64,000 nucleotides of DNA from Paraphaeosphaeria minitans. Taxonomy: Eukaryota > Ascomycota > Dothideomycetes > Pleosporales > Didymosphaeriaceae. The DNA lies in assembly GCA_015832175.1 (NCBI GenBank), contig WJXW01000002.1, positions 2,976,001 through 3,040,000 on the forward strand, read 5' to 3'. The notes below the pieces were generated by a model. That model was not told the DNA's origin. It did not search any database and worked only from the letters and a program-made list of their open reading frames with translations. Position 1 is the first letter of the stretch; each line of letters opens with the position of its first letter. Shown here piece after piece: positions 9,335-19,810 of this stretch. A program made the translations under genes and the position numbers.

Positions 9335-10447
9335 ATGCCCACACAGCAGAACGAGCGGGGCGTGCCCTTCGCCCTCGCCCATGACTTCCAGCACTTCCGT
9401 CTGCTCGAGCTGCCCCCCGACCTTGTGCAGCTGCTGGAAGCTCCCAACCCGCCCCAGTACGTCCCGCCCTCCTCCTCCTCCTCCTCCTGCTCCATGTCGT
9501 CTCAACAAAACACGACACCATGCTAATGCAGCCCTAGACTGTCCATCAAATCTCTCCCACCGCCTGCCTCTGACACGCCCGGTGCGCAGCCCGCATATGC
9601 AGTGCTCTGTACGCCCAGCAAAACCTTCCAGATACGCCAGGTGCAGACGTCCAACTCCGTCTTCGTTACCCAGCCCACGCTCCATGCCCATGGCAACCAC
9701 ATACCCTCCCCAACCACATGCGCAATTGCCGCCTGCACAGCAACCCTGGAACTGCATCCCGTCGACCTGTCTGCCGTGGCCTATCTGCAAGATGCGCTGC
9801 CCGTCTACGACATCATCGCCGGGGAAGTCGATGCTACACACAACGCCAAAAGCAAAGCCGCTGTCTTCTCCGACATACCCCTGTCCAACCGACAGTGCGA
9901 ACAGGCATGGACCGAGCTCGTCGCATTCGAGTCGTCTGCGTGCTCGTACCGGCCTTCTGTGGACACCTTGCGACAGGTCTGGTCCTCGATCAACGCCGCC
10001 GCCCTGGCAGAGGGCATGAAGCTGGACAGCCAGTTCCTCGGCTATGACCTGGCCGAGTTGGTGCGGGAAGAGGGCTACCCTGCCTCACTTGCACAAGCCA
10101 TCTTTGCTCATCTGGCTGCCGCCGGGCAGGACACAAGCGGACAATGGTCATGCCTGGACCGGAAGAAGGTGGTGTCGTTCGTTGGCAGAACGCTGTTGCA
10201 AGCGAAACAAGGCTCTGCTGCCTACCCGGTTGCCGACTTTGTCGACGAGTGGAAGGACTCTCTGCCAGAGGCATGGCGGGGCGACGCTGATTTGAAGGCC
10301 ATTGACGGCGCCTACGACAGCCCTACGACAACCACGATAGTTGCCCACGCCAATCCCGCACCTGCCACACCGGAGTCCGTAGTCCCGAAGGCTACGGCTG
10401 CCAAAGGGAAGTGGCATGAGAGATTTGCAAAGACGCGGAACAAGTAG
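9335..10447 (+). CDS. DCC1: Sister chromatid cohesion protein Dcc1
   Basis: Subunit of the alternative clamp loader Ctf18-Dcc1-Ctf8-RFC, which acts on PCNA at replication forks and supports cohesion. The model has two exons, 9335-9456 and 9538-10447, giving 343 residues. The intron has donor GTACGT, a CTAAT branch and a CCTAG end, and joining restores the frame as ...NPPQ-LSIKSLPPP. Family-typical stretches are FRLLELPPDLVQLLE and AVLCTPSKTFQIRQVQTSNS near the N-terminus, and WEMG-less but recognisable winged-helix-like C-terminal parts such as LDSQFLGYDLAELVREEGYP and DEWKDSLPEAW. The tail ends KWHERFAKTRNK. Start MPTQQNERG was preferred over an upstream in-frame Met at 9278, since homology-like sequence begins at FALAHDFQHF. 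Confidence 0.88.
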
Positions 10448-10766
10448 ACGCCCGGCCTCCGAGATGGGTCAAGAGACAGCTTACACGGCCAATGCATGAC
10501 GACCGGTATGAGCCTCAAGTGCTCCCACGATGCCCCCGTGAGTATGTGTAAGCAATGTGCAAAATCGCCGTGCACGTGACTCCCCATGGCGGGTCCTCGG
10601 ATACACGCTATTCCGGCTTTGAAACCCGCTCTGGCCTTGGGTCAGCTAGATTTCCGACGCGACGAGTCGAATCAAATCCCAAAAGCTCACCCTCCGAATA
10701 ATAACCCTGTACGTATTGCGACCTGGGCTGCAGACGCTTTCCTACATCGACCAAATCTTGGTCTCT
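10448..10766. other. Short spacer with a CACGTG site
   Basis: 319 bases between DCC1 and the hemerythrin-like gene. They should hold the DCC1 3' end and the next promoter. A CACGTG element, in the context TGCACGTGAC, lies at 10571-10580. Nothing else is evident. Confidence 0.5.
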
Positions 10767-11450
10767 ATGAGCTTTTCTCGCGCATATAGTCCAGTCAACC
10801 GCGCACTGCACCGAGCTATTTCCAGCGGTTCTGTGCCCCTGCGCATCTTCGCCCCAACAGCAACATCTATCCGCACATTCAACATCAGCGTACCTGATCA
10901 CAACGCAACCATGGCGTCCGACACCTCAGCCTCCGCAAATCCTGCAGAGGAACCCCTGCCCAAACTCACTCCCGCCCAATTCAGAGTCTACAACGCCATG
11001 GCCGAGCACATGGAATACTTCCACAACCACTTCCGCCACACCTGGAACACCGTCTACAAAGCCTGCGAAGCCAACAAGCGACCCGCCGGCATGTCCATCC
11101 GGCAGTTCCTAGCCACGCTCGAGCAGTTTTCCGGCCAGCTCACCATGCACCACACCATCGAGGAGCGGCACATCTTCCCCGTTCTCGCAAAAAAGATGCC
11201 TGCTTTCCGCGAAGAGCTAGAGCTGCTCACCCAGCACAGGGGGATCCACGATGGGCTGGAGAAGCTGGAGGAGTACGTGGCCGAGTGTAGAACGGGGGAG
11301 AAGGAGCTGCAGATGAAGGAGGTGAAGCGGATCCTGGATGGGTTTGCCAAGGTGCTGTGGAGTCATTTGGATGACGAGGTGAAGCAGCTGGGGGCGGAGA
11401 ATATGAGAAAGTTTTGGACCGAGGCGGAGATGAAGAGGATGCCCATGTGA
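10767..11450 (+). CDS. Hemerythrin-like HHE-domain protein, probably mitochondrial
   Basis: Single exon, 227 residues. HHE domains are four-helix bundles that bind a di-iron or similar centre through His and Glu. Their fungal roles are poorly defined (oxygen or NO binding, iron handling). Seen: helices with HMEYFHNHFRHTW, TMHHTIEERHIFPVL, LLTQHRGIHDGLEKLEEYV and LWSHLDDEVKQLG, which supply the expected spaced His/Glu ligands. The first 45 residues (MSFSRAYSPVNRALHRA...) are rich in Arg and Ser and lack acidic residues, as in a mitochondrial presequence. A second in-frame Met (MASDTSASAN) at 10911 would give a cytosolic form. Whether both starts are used cannot be told here. Confidence 0.85.
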   Translation: MSFSRAYSPVNRALHRAISSGSVPLRIFAPTATSIRTFNISVPDHNATMASDTSASANPAEEPLPKLTPAQFRVYNAMAEHMEYFHNHFRHTWNTVYKACEANKRPAGMSIRQFLATLEQFSGQLTMHHTIEERHIFPVLAKKMPAFREELELLTQHRGIHDGLEKLEEYVAECRTGEKELQMKEVKRILDGFAKVLWSHLDDEVKQLGAENMRKFWTEAEMKRMPM

Positions 11451-12034
11451 GGTGCTGGAAGGCGGGCGGGGGTAGGCGTAATGAGTGGATAGAGAGATAC
11501 CCTGGGCCCCGAGTGCATATATTGCGCCTGGACGCCTTGCTGTTGAAGAAACAGATAGTTAGACTAAGCAGGCACAAACAAGTATACCCTGGAAGACTTC
11601 ACTACGTACCTACAAGAAGGATTATGTGTGCCTAGATGCCAGGGCACTTGATGCATCCAAAAGACCGTCTCAAAAGTACTGGGGTATATGTTTTGACTTT
11701 ACCTTGTAGCACGTGAGAGTGCACGGATGCACGCCAAGCCCAGGGGAAACTAATGCGGTAAGCGTAGCCGGTCCCCGTGGACGATCGTACTGCGTATTCA
11801 CACACGCAATTAGGGTTTGACGGCTATAACCTGTACGAGACCTTCTCAACCTGGCTCTTCCGACCTGGCGTCTTGGACTGGGGTGAAGCCTCTTCCCCAA
11901 GCTATTCCAAGGCATCCACAACCGATCTACACCTTAATGCCCCAGACAGCTTTTATGCGAACGTGCTCATGACCCATGCTTCTTATTAGTTTCTAGGTAC
12001 AACTTGCCCCCGCTAGGTAGTTCCTCTGAAAATC
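11451..12034. other. Intergenic, no gene seen
   Basis: 584 bases between two plus-strand genes. They hold the 3' end of the hemerythrin-like gene and the FIG4 promoter. A CACGTG lies near 11710. No convincing coding sequence, RNA gene or repeat is seen. Confidence 0.5.
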
Positions 12035-15000
12035 ATGGAACGAGAGAGGCATGGAGGTGACATATACGGCTCGCTCGGCGCGCACCGAGGATCAGCAAGC
12101 GTGCGAGGCTCCAACGAGAGCTTGACTGATATACCCGAGGATGTGGAACAGACCTCAACCACCATCGGAAGTCCCGAGATAGCGGCCAAAGATGGTGCCC
12201 CCACGCTCGACTTCATTCCAGCGGAGGATATCGAGCAGGTGCCCGGAATGCCGCGAGGCGACACAGAGTCGATGCACTTTCATGGAGAAGACGAGAATCC
12301 TGCTGTTCCGGAGCTATTCCTGCGATCTTCAAGTCCTGCGAATATGCACAAGCAGAAAGGCGCCGCGTACGAAAAGGTCGGGGAGAATGGCATCAACCGG
12401 ATGCATAAATTCTACCTTTACGAAACGAGCACCCGGTTTTACCTTATCGGGGCGGACCTCCTAGACAAGCATTATAGAGTGCTGAAGATTGATCGAACAG
12501 CGCCACCAGGACACTTGAGTGTCTTTGAAGATGAAATTGTGTACGACAGAAAAGAGATGAACCATCTACTGAACGCGATCAACGACGGGAACAAGGCCAC
12601 AGGAGGCGTGAAGCTCAAGTGTAGCGCATGGGGGCTCATGGGCTTCGTTCGATTCACAGAGGCTTATTACATGATCCTGATCACCAAGCGCGCGCAGGTT
12701 GCCATGCTGGGAGGTCATTATATCTACCAGATTGATGGGACAGAGCTGATACCTCTCACGACTGGCTCTTCGTCCCGTTTCCAAAAAGATAGGAATCCGG
12801 AGGAGGCCAGATACTTGAGCATTTTGAACAACCTCGATCTCACACGCTTCTTTTACTTCAGCTACTCGTATAACATCACGCGAAGCCTTCAGCAAAATAT
12901 CATCCGCGAAAGGCATGCCTTCAACAAGGGTTTGAAACACCCAAATAGAGAGTACCAAGATATATTCGTGTGGAACCACTACCTTCTCGAGCCGGCACGC
13001 GAAGTGTTGAAGAATGTCCATGACTGGTGCCACGCGGTAATACACGGCTCCATCGATCAATCGTCGCTCGATGTCTTCGGACGTAGGATCTACATCACGC
13101 TCATGGCGAGACGTTCGAGGTTCTTTGCAGGCGCACGCTTCTTGAAGCGTGGCACGAACGATTTGGGCTATGTTGCGAATGATGTGGAAACCGAGCAGAT
13201 CGTGTCAGAGGCACTTACCACGTCCTTCCATGCACCTGGCCCACGGCTGTGGTCGAATCCTACTTATACTTCATATGTTCAGCACCGCGGTAGCATACCG
13301 TTGTATTGGACGCAAGATAATACTGGGGTCACGCCCAAGCCAGACATAAAGCTCAACCTCCCAGATCCTTTCTATAGTGCTGCAGCGTTGCACTTTGACG
13401 ACCTGTTCGAGAGATACGGTGCCCCAATATACGTACTGAATCTAATAAAGCAGCGTGAAAGGACGCCGAGAGAATCTAAGCTCTTGCACGAGTATAAGCG
13501 GGCCATAGAGTATCTCAACCAGTCACTTCCCAAAGACAAGAAGATCATCTACGAGGCTTTCGATATGGCAAGGGCTTCAAAAACGCGAGGTCAGGACGTC
13601 ATTCTCTCCCTAGAACATCTGGGTGAGAAAGTCTTGCGGCAGACTGGCTTCTTTCACAACGGCGACGGTAATTTCGACGCTCCCCAAGTGCAGAACGGAG
13701 TCGCTCGAACAAACTGTATCGATTGTCTGGATCGAACAAATGCCGCACAATTTGTCATCGGAAAACGAGCGCTTGGACGACAGCTGCAGGCTCTCGGGGT
13801 GATTTCAGGCAACACGGTCGAATATGACAGTGACTGTATCGACAACTTTACTCACATGTTCCACAACCATGGCGACGCGATCGCCATGCAGTACGGCGGC
13901 TCGCATCTCGTCAACACGATGGCCACTTACCGGAAGATCAATCAATGGCAAAGCAGCTCACGAGACATGGTAGAAAGCTTCAAACGCTATTACCACAATT
14001 CTTTCCTTGACTCGCAACGTCAGGAAGCCTGCAATCTGTTCCTTGGCAACTACATACATGCAGAAGGGCAACCTATGCTATGGGATCTACAGACAGACTA
14101 CTACCTTCATCACGCCGACCCCCGGTTTTGGCTTGAGACTCCACGGAGGGACTACATAAGCTGGTATACTCCCAAGTTTCTTGAGCCTCGCTCTTTGCCC
14201 CCTTTTCTGGTGTCTCACAAAGATCACAAGCAGCTAGTACGGAGCGGCACGCCTAAACATGATGACTACTGGCTGGAGTATTATCGCCCGTTAGCCGTGA
14301 CTTCGTTCCTCAAAGTATATGCCTTCCGTCTGAATTGTCCACCAACAAAGGAGAAGGATACTTCTTATCCGTCACGCCTACAGGATGCCTCGCCTTTCGT
14401 CGTTCGTAGGAAACAGCAGGAGCAGACCACTGTGGCCAAAGACATCAAAAAGCCGGCTCGTAAAGGCGTCACAATCCTAGAGCCTTCGAGCGATACCGAA
14501 TCGCGTCGTAAAAACAGTTTGGCGCGGCGCCGCCATAACATGTATTTGCATCTTCCAGAATCCGGTTCCCTAGCCAAACAGTCCATCTTGCGCGATCCGC
14601 ACTTTGAAACCCAGATGCCGGCGTCTGCACCTCCGGGCACAATGACTTTCCCATCTATGGTCAACTCCAGCTCTACTGGCTTTACGTCAAACCTCAACAC
14701 GAAAGACTTCAAACCGGCAGACAAGGCGCTCATACATCAATGGACGCTCGCGCAGTTCCACGAGAACAGCCTCAACCCCAGCATCACGTCCACAGAGGAA
14801 GAAGAATACGAGCGCTACATCGGACACCCTCTCAACCTCCCGCTCGTCGTAAGCAACGAAGCCCCAGTAGCCGACGACGCCACCGCGCTAGAATTCCTAG
14901 AGTACCTCGACATGTCCGAGGGTGGCACCCAGCCTGCGCAACCCGATCAGGATTCGGACAGCGAAAGCTTCTACTACATCCCGCTGTCAAAGAGCCAAAC

Positions 15001-15451
15001 CATTCCCGCGCACCACCTCCGCCTCGACACCGACGTCGCATCGATCCGCTCCCTCCCCATGCGCCACACTTCTTCCGCCTCCTTCGCCTACCCGCTCACA
15101 CCCTTCTCGCACCCCCACGTTCACAAGCGCTTCGCACACAACCTCCACAACTACAACCAGGCTCACCATAACACTTTTTACCCGGACTTGGCCGACCCCA
15201 CAAATCTTCCCGCCGACGACCCCCCAACCCTCAATTCCGCAACGGCAGGCTCGGGCAAGTTCCAAACGAAGGAAGAGGATATCGAGGAGTTTGAGGAGTT
15301 CTTGCATGTGCGGGATAACCCGCTGGATGTGAAGGAGGAGGATGGCGCCAAGAAGCGGTACAAGGCGTATCGGCAGTGGTTAAGGGGGAAGAGCTTTTTC
15401 AAGCAGAGTAAGGTGGATCCGGAGTGGATGAGTCAGTTACCTGTTAGGTAG
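12035..15451 (+). CDS. FIG4: Fig4-type SAC-domain polyphosphoinositide phosphatase
   Basis: Single exon, 1138 residues. Fig4 removes the 5-phosphate of PI(3,5)P2 on vacuole and endosome membranes and works in a complex with Vac14 and the kinase Fab1. Seen: an acidic N-terminal tail of about 115 residues, a SAC N-lobe (MHKFYLYETSTRFYLIGAD, GFVRFTEAYYMILITKRAQ), and the catalytic CX5R motif as RTNCIDCLDRTNAA with Cys561 and Arg567. The flanking FGRRIYITLMARRSRFFAG and YYLHHADPRFWL blocks are of Fig4 type. The C-terminal third (after about residue 760) is Ser- and Pro-rich and variable, ending in a charged block. The length is greater than yeast Fig4 because of these tails. The start ATG at 12035 is the first in frame. 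Confidence 0.93.
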   Translation: MERERHGGDIYGSLGAHRGSASVRGSNESLTDIPEDVEQTSTTIGSPEIAAKDGAPTLDFIPAEDIEQVPGMPRGDTESMHFHGEDENPAVPELFLRSSSPANMHKQKGAAYEKVGENGINRMHKFYLYETSTRFYLIGADLLDKHYRVLKIDRTAPPGHLSVFEDEIVYDRKEMNHLLNAINDGNKATGGVKLKCSAWGLMGFVRFTEAYYMILITKRAQVAMLGGHYIYQIDGTELIPLTTGSSSRFQKDRNPEEARYLSILNNLDLTRFFYFSYSYNITRSLQQNIIRERHAFNKGLKHPNREYQDIFVWNHYLLEPAREVLKNVHDWCHAVIHGSIDQSSLDVFGRRIYITLMARRSRFFAGARFLKRGTNDLGYVANDVETEQIVSEALTTSFHAPGPRLWSNPTYTSYVQHRGSIPLYWTQDNTGVTPKPDIKLNLPDPFYSAAALHFDDLFERYGAPIYVLNLIKQRERTPRESKLLHEYKRAIEYLNQSLPKDKKIIYEAFDMARASKTRGQDVILSLEHLGEKVLRQTGFFHNGDGNFDAPQVQNGVARTNCIDCLDRTNAAQFVIGKRALGRQLQALGVISGNTVEYDSDCIDNFTHMFHNHGDAIAMQYGGSHLVNTMATYRKINQWQSSSRDMVESFKRYYHNSFLDSQRQEACNLFLGNYIHAEGQPMLWDLQTDYYLHHADPRFWLETPRRDYISWYTPKFLEPRSLPPFLVSHKDHKQLVRSGTPKHDDYWLEYYRPLAVTSFLKVYAFRLNCPPTKEKDTSYPSRLQDASPFVVRRKQQEQTTVAKDIKKPARKGVTILEPSSDTESRRKNSLARRRHNMYLHLPESGSLAKQSILRDPHFETQMPASAPPGTMTFPSMVNSSSTGFTSNLNTKDFKPADKALIHQWTLAQFHENSLNPSITSTEEEEYERYIGHPLNLPLVVSNEAPVADDATALEFLEYLDMSEGGTQPAQPDQDSDSESFYYIPLSKSQTIPAHHLRLDTDVASIRSLPMRHTSSASFAYPLTPFSHPHVHKRFAHNLHNYNQAHHNTFYPDLADPTNLPADDPPTLNSATAGSGKFQTKEEDIEEFEEFLHVRDNPLDVKEEDGAKKRYKAYRQWLRGKSFFKQSKVDPEWMSQLPVR

Positions 15452-16119
15452 AGCATCGAAAACGAGGCATGTAGCTTTTTTAGGGGTGAAGGGGGGATAT
15501 ATGGCATGGGCAAGGCATGGGCAATCGTATATATGAATTGTGGGCATCTTGGTTTTTGGCTGTTTGAGAAATGTCTTTTGCGGTGACAAGGATAAGACAA
15601 TGTAACAACCTACCTTGCTAGCCCAGACACAACAGAACAAGCATATGTCCATAGCACCAATGCACTCGCTATGCCATTGTCCTGCAAGAAGTTCTCTTTC
15701 TGTACCAACACGGCCAGCGTGAATGCGACAACCAGAACAAGCGCCCACCTCATCACCATTCCTCCATTGATTTTGACCAGTGACCAACAAGTCCGTGCAT
15801 TCGCAACCTCTGTTTGAAAGTCCAGTCACCTTTCGTTTGCCGCAAAGCCACGCCGTCTTCAAAACGCACACGGATCAATCGAGGGCCAGGCTCACCCACG
15901 AGACCCATGCGCTGTGTCCCATTCACCACCGACCTCGCCAGCAGCAGCGCCCCGCACACCACCCCCGCGCTCTCTCCCGCTCTCTCCCTCCCTCCCTCTC
16001 TCTTTAGCCTCTTTCGCCTCTTTCTGGGCCCTTGAAAAAAAGTATCGACCACACTCTGCGCCCACCGCACCGAAACCAACCACAGATACCCATCAAACCA
16101 AACGCACCGCACGTCCACC
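15452..16119. other. Intergenic with a pyrimidine-rich tract
   Basis: 668 bases between FIG4 and the Cys/Pro-rich gene. A CT-rich tract covers about 15969-16030 and is the likely core promoter of the downstream gene. The rest looks like 3' UTR and unique spacer. No domain-bearing frame is seen. Confidence 0.5.
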
Positions 16120-16914
16120 ATGTGCCACAAGCTCTTCCAGGTACCAACAGCCGCAAGGAGTATTACTCAACCAACGCTAACAGGAACCAGGTCCTCTGCT
16201 GTGGCCACACCAAGGAAGTCTGCATCACGCCGTGCGCCTACGCCCTCCAAACCGCGCTCGTCCACCCACCAGCCCCAGCCACGCCGACGTATCAGCAGCA
16301 GCAGCGTTCAGAGATGCACCTCCTGGGCCACCACGCCCCACCCCAACCCAGCACCACGCAACCCCGAACCGACCAGCCAGCGCCCCTCACTCCCATCCAC
16401 ACGCCCTCCCCCTCCACCATCGCAACATGCGCACCGCGTCTCACACTCCCCAACCCACCCCCCTCACCCCTTCGCAACACGCTTCCCCCCCCCGTCCTAC
16501 ACTCCTATTACAAACTCCCCGACTAGCACCACCGCCACCGCCACCACTACACCTACACCTACACCTACCACCCCCCAATCCGCCTCCGAACCCACACCTG
16601 AACCCGAACCCGAACCCGAACCCGAACCCGAACCCGCCTTCTGCGCCCAGTTCTTCGCGGGCTACCTGCCCCCAGGCAACCACCCGTGCTTCCGGTGCTA
16701 CCTGAGCCCCGAGTACGCGGTGCTATGCGGCGAATGGATGAGGATGTACCGGGAGGGCCACCCAGGGTTCAAAGCGGAGGACGTGGAGCGGCTGAGCGGG
16801 GTGGCGGGGGTGGCTGCGGCGTTGGGGCTGGTGAATGTAGCGAGGGGGGTGAATACGGCGTGTGCGACTGTGCACGCGAGGGGGGAGGAGGGCATGCCGA
16901 GGGTGGACACGTGA
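16120..16914 (+). CDS. Cys-rich, Pro-rich hypothetical protein with a suspected frameshift
   Basis: I do not recognise a characterised family. A short first exon (16120-16140, MCHKLFQ) appears to splice over 16141-16190 (donor GTACCA, branch GCTAAC, end CCAG) to VLCCGHTKEVCITPCAYAL, a Cys/His cluster suggesting metal binding. The middle is low complexity (Pro, Ser, Thr). After a run of nine C at 16485-16493 this frame stops at 16526. The adjacent frame continues through a Glu-Pro repeat into AFCAQFFAGYLPPGNHPC, FRCYLSPEYAVLCGEW and a helical end, stopping at 16914. The C-terminal Cys spacing looks like real protein. With eight C the two parts would be one frame. So this is either a homopolymer miscount or indel, or an intron I cannot place. 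Confidence 0.5.
   Translation: MCHKLFQVPTAARSITQPTLTGTRSSAVATPRKSASRRAPTPSKPRSSTHQPQPRRRISSSSVQRCTSWATTPHPNPAPRNPEPTSQRPSLPSTRPPPPPSQHAHRVSHSPTHPPHPFATRFPPPSYTPITNSPTSTTATATTTPTPTPTTPQSASEPTPEPEPEPEPEPEPAFCAQFFAGYLPPGNHPCFRCYLSPEYAVLCGEWMRMYREGHPGFKAEDVERLSGVAGVAAALGLVNVARGVNTACATVHARGEEGMPRVDT
16600..16636 (+). repeat. GAACCC hexamer repeat coding Glu-Pro
   Basis: About six copies of a 6-bp unit inside the Cys/Pro-rich gene. They are read as (Glu-Pro)n in the frame that leads into the Cys-rich C-terminal part. Confidence 0.85.
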
Positions 16915-17135
16915 TGGGAGAGGGCGCGGCGGGAAGGGGTGGGAGGTGCGACAGGAAATGCGAGCAGGGGAATCCCCGGGGTGGAGGAGGACGACCTCAC
17001 ACAAGGTCAGACGGTCAGGACTTCTGCAATGCTCATCCAATCATTGCTGTGATATGTACTACTCGTGTCGTCGTGTCTGTCGTCTAGTGGCCAGGCCAGC
17101 AATCCAAGTACACCCGCGCTGGACAAGATGTTCTC

Positions 17136-18753
17136 CTAGTTCGTGTCCATCTCGTCATCATCCTCGTTTTCGACCGTCTTCTTCACGCCCTCAACAAACG
17201 CCTTCACAGCCTCGCCACCACCAAGCGGCATGCCGCCGCCTCTTATGAAACCGCCGTTCTGGACGTCAATCTCCAGCGCCTGGCTGACGTTGGGCAAGCC
17301 GCCATCTCTCAGCGCAACGGTTAGACTGCCAAGACTCTGCCTCATTTGCGGGCTGGTTACTACCCTCTTCAGCACGTCGCGCTTTTCCTCTTGGCTGAGG
17401 GAAAGGAGGACAGCCTGTGCGGTTTCGGAATCGGGGTCGATGTCGGCGACATCGTCAACTTCTGCCTCGATGAGGAAAAGAGTCGTGGGAAGCTGCGCGC
17501 AGAGGGCGTCAATGTACTCATCGGGGGCCTTGTCGATGACGGGAAGGGTATTGGGCGGAGAGAGGAGGTCGAGAAGGGTCGTGAAAGGGTCGTTGGAACT
17601 GCTTGATGCTCCACCAGCACCGCCGGGTTTCAAAGACTGGAGGAAGTTCTGAACAATGGCGGAGGCTTCGGTCGATCCTGCGGCGGCTCTGATGAACGAG
17701 TCAGCATGGTTCATATGTTTTGATAAGCAATAGACGAGTAAACAAGACAGCGGGCAGTCGATCGGGCGTCGTGGCGGGCGAGCGCAGTGCAAGACATGAT
17801 ATGGTAATTTTCTAGTGGTACAGTTGAGCAGAACCCAAGTAGTGTCTGTCCGTGGACAGTGGTATTGTGTGCCCATAACGCCTTGCAATGATACAGATGT
17901 GCTTTTGACTGCAATCATCTGTTCTACCACCGCCGGAGTGAGCATCATGCCCATGTCGACCGCGCCACGACGACTATGACGCCGCCAATCCCGGACGAAT
18001 GAACTCTCGGTGTATGAATGTTCGGTACCTACGCTCGGCCGCCGTCAGCACCGCCTTCTCGCGATTCTTCACCCTCTTCTCGGATGTCACCTCCTGTGGC
18101 TCCGGCTCCCGCACCGCCGGTGCTACCGTGTCGGTTCCGGTTGGCAGCTTGATCATCGGCATCGTCCATTGCGTCGTCCTCGTCGGGGTTCTGACTCGCG
18201 GCTACGGCAAGCTCGGTCGGCACGTCAACTTCCTCCCCGTTCAAGAGCCTGTCGACGATCTGTCCGATGGCGAGATCCCGTGGGCTGAACCAGCTGGCAT
18301 CGCCGCGGGGGTGCTGCGACTTGGACTGCAGCCAGAAGAGGTATCGTTGTGAGCTGGAAGAGAACTTGAGGACAAAGATACGGCCGTCGGTGGGTGAGCG
18401 GACGTTTTCCGACTCGGCGGCTGTCTCGCTGCCTGTGTACGGTATGAAGGATCCGTCGCCGGGGATCATGATGAGGTCGACATCGCTCTGGTCCACGGCG
18501 CTTTCGCGTGTCCGCCAGCAGAAGTGCACAAATTCTACTCTGGTCAGCATAGGAACAGCGCATCGAATTGCTCCACACACCATCTTCTCCCTGGTAAAGG
18601 TAGACGTAACCCGGCGTCTGCTGCGGCTTCACCTTGAGCGTTGGTGCGCTGCCCTGATATATATCAGCATACTGCACCCAGAGTAAATCGTGAAAAGCTT
18701 ACAGAAACATCACACTGGCCCGCCTTGAAGGTAATCAGCGGCTGGATCGACAT
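17136..18753 (-). CDS. RPN13: Proteasomal ubiquitin receptor Rpn13/ADRM1
   Basis: Rpn13 binds ubiquitin chains at the 19S cap and recruits the deubiquitinase Uch37 through its C-terminal DEUBAD domain. Four exons read on the minus strand: 18703-18753 (MSIQPLITFKAGQCDVS), 18581-18653, 18033-18534 and 17136-17688, giving 392 residues. The Pru domain is seen in GYVYLYQGED-EFVHFCWRTR, DLIMIPGDGSFI and GRIFVLKFSSSSQRYLFWLQ. The DEUBAD part is seen in VVTSPQMRQSLGSLTVALRD and GMPLGGGEAVKAFVEGVKKT, ending in an acidic tail. Introns 1 and 2 are 49 and 46 nt. Intron 3 (17689-18032) is 344 nt, much longer than its neighbours, though its donor GTAGGT, branch CTGAC and CATCAG end fit and the phase matches. 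A small extra exon inside it is possible. The start lies 233 bp from divergent RPL6. Confidence 0.85.
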
Positions 18754-18986
18754 TTTGTATGGCAAAGCGGGGGGATGAGGGGTGTTGGATGCACTGAGCG
18801 GCGAGCTGTGATGCGGCCGTCGGTCGGAGCTGGGTCGCTAGCGCAAAACAGCGGCCAAGCCGCCAAACCAGTCCGGGCACAAGCGGAAATCGCGGCTTAG
18901 TCAATCCGCGCACACCAATATTCGCACACCACAGTTCGCGATTAACGACACTCCCAGGGCTTCAACGACACGACACACAATTCGAC
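18754..18986. promoter_or_regulatory. Shared divergent promoter of RPN13 and RPL6
   Basis: Only 233 bp separate the two start codons, so both genes must be driven from this segment. It is GC-rich with no clear TATA box. Confidence 0.7.
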
Positions 18987-19810
18987 ATGGCGGACCAACC
19001 CACGACGAAGAAGTTTGCCAAGGGCGAGCGGTCGATACCGCATCACTCCCAGAAGGCTAGCAAATACTACCCGGCTGACGACGCCGCCGTGCCCAAGAAG
19101 GTACGTTCCCATGCACGCGATATTCAGCACGCAAGAGGAGGGAACATGCAGCAGCGAGTGCATGCAGCTTTTTCGCTGCATCGCACTGCTTGCGAATCCT
19201 CGCCCGGACTGCAGGCGCCTCAGATCGCCTGCCGCACATGAATTGGAACAGCAACACTGACTGCATCTCCAGGCTCGCAAGGCTGTCCGCCCGGCCAAGG
19301 TTCGCCAGTCTCTCTCCCCCGGCACCGTCGTCATCCTCCTCGCTGGCCGCTTCCGCGGCAAGCGTGTCATCGTCCTCAAGCACCTCGAGCAGGGTGTCCT
19401 CCTCGTTACCGGTCCCTTCAAAGTCAACGGCGTCCCCCTCCGACGGGTGAACGCCCGGTACGTCATTGCGACCTCGACCAAGGTGGATGTTGCTGGTGTC
19501 GACGACTCCGTCCTGAAGAAGGCCAGCGAGTCTGGCTACTTCACCAAGGACAAGGCCTCCAAGAAGACCGGCGAGGAGGCTTTCTTCAAGCAGGGCGAGG
19601 CCCCCGAGGTGAGTCCCACGCGTTTTGGAACCAAGACAGACAGCTGACAATGCGCAGAAGAAGGAGACTTCCAAGGACCGTGTCGCAGACCAGAAGGCCG
19701 TCGACAAGGCCCTGCTCGCGTCCATCAAGAAGGAGGCTCACCTTGTCGACTACCTCAGCTCCACTTTCAGCCTCCGTAGCTCAGACAGGCCACACACGAT
19801 GGCCTTCTAG
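18987..19810 (+). CDS. RPL6: 60S ribosomal protein eL6
   Basis: Large-subunit ribosomal protein. Three exons, 18987-19100, 19273-19608 and 19658-19810, code 200 residues. The donors are GTACGT and GTGAGT, and all junctions fall between codons. Family signatures are [58 protein letters not shown] and the C-terminal [19 protein letters not shown]. The N-terminal part ([20 protein letters not shown]) is basic, as usual. Intron 1 is 172 nt, longer than most in the window. Ribosomal protein introns can host snoRNAs, but I see no clear C/D or H/ACA boxes here. Confidence 0.95.

Noticed and set aside
19101..19272. Intronic snoRNA in the first RPL6 intron
   Set aside because: The intron is long enough, but I could not find C (RTGATGA) and D (CTGA) boxes with suitable spacing, or an H/ACA pair.
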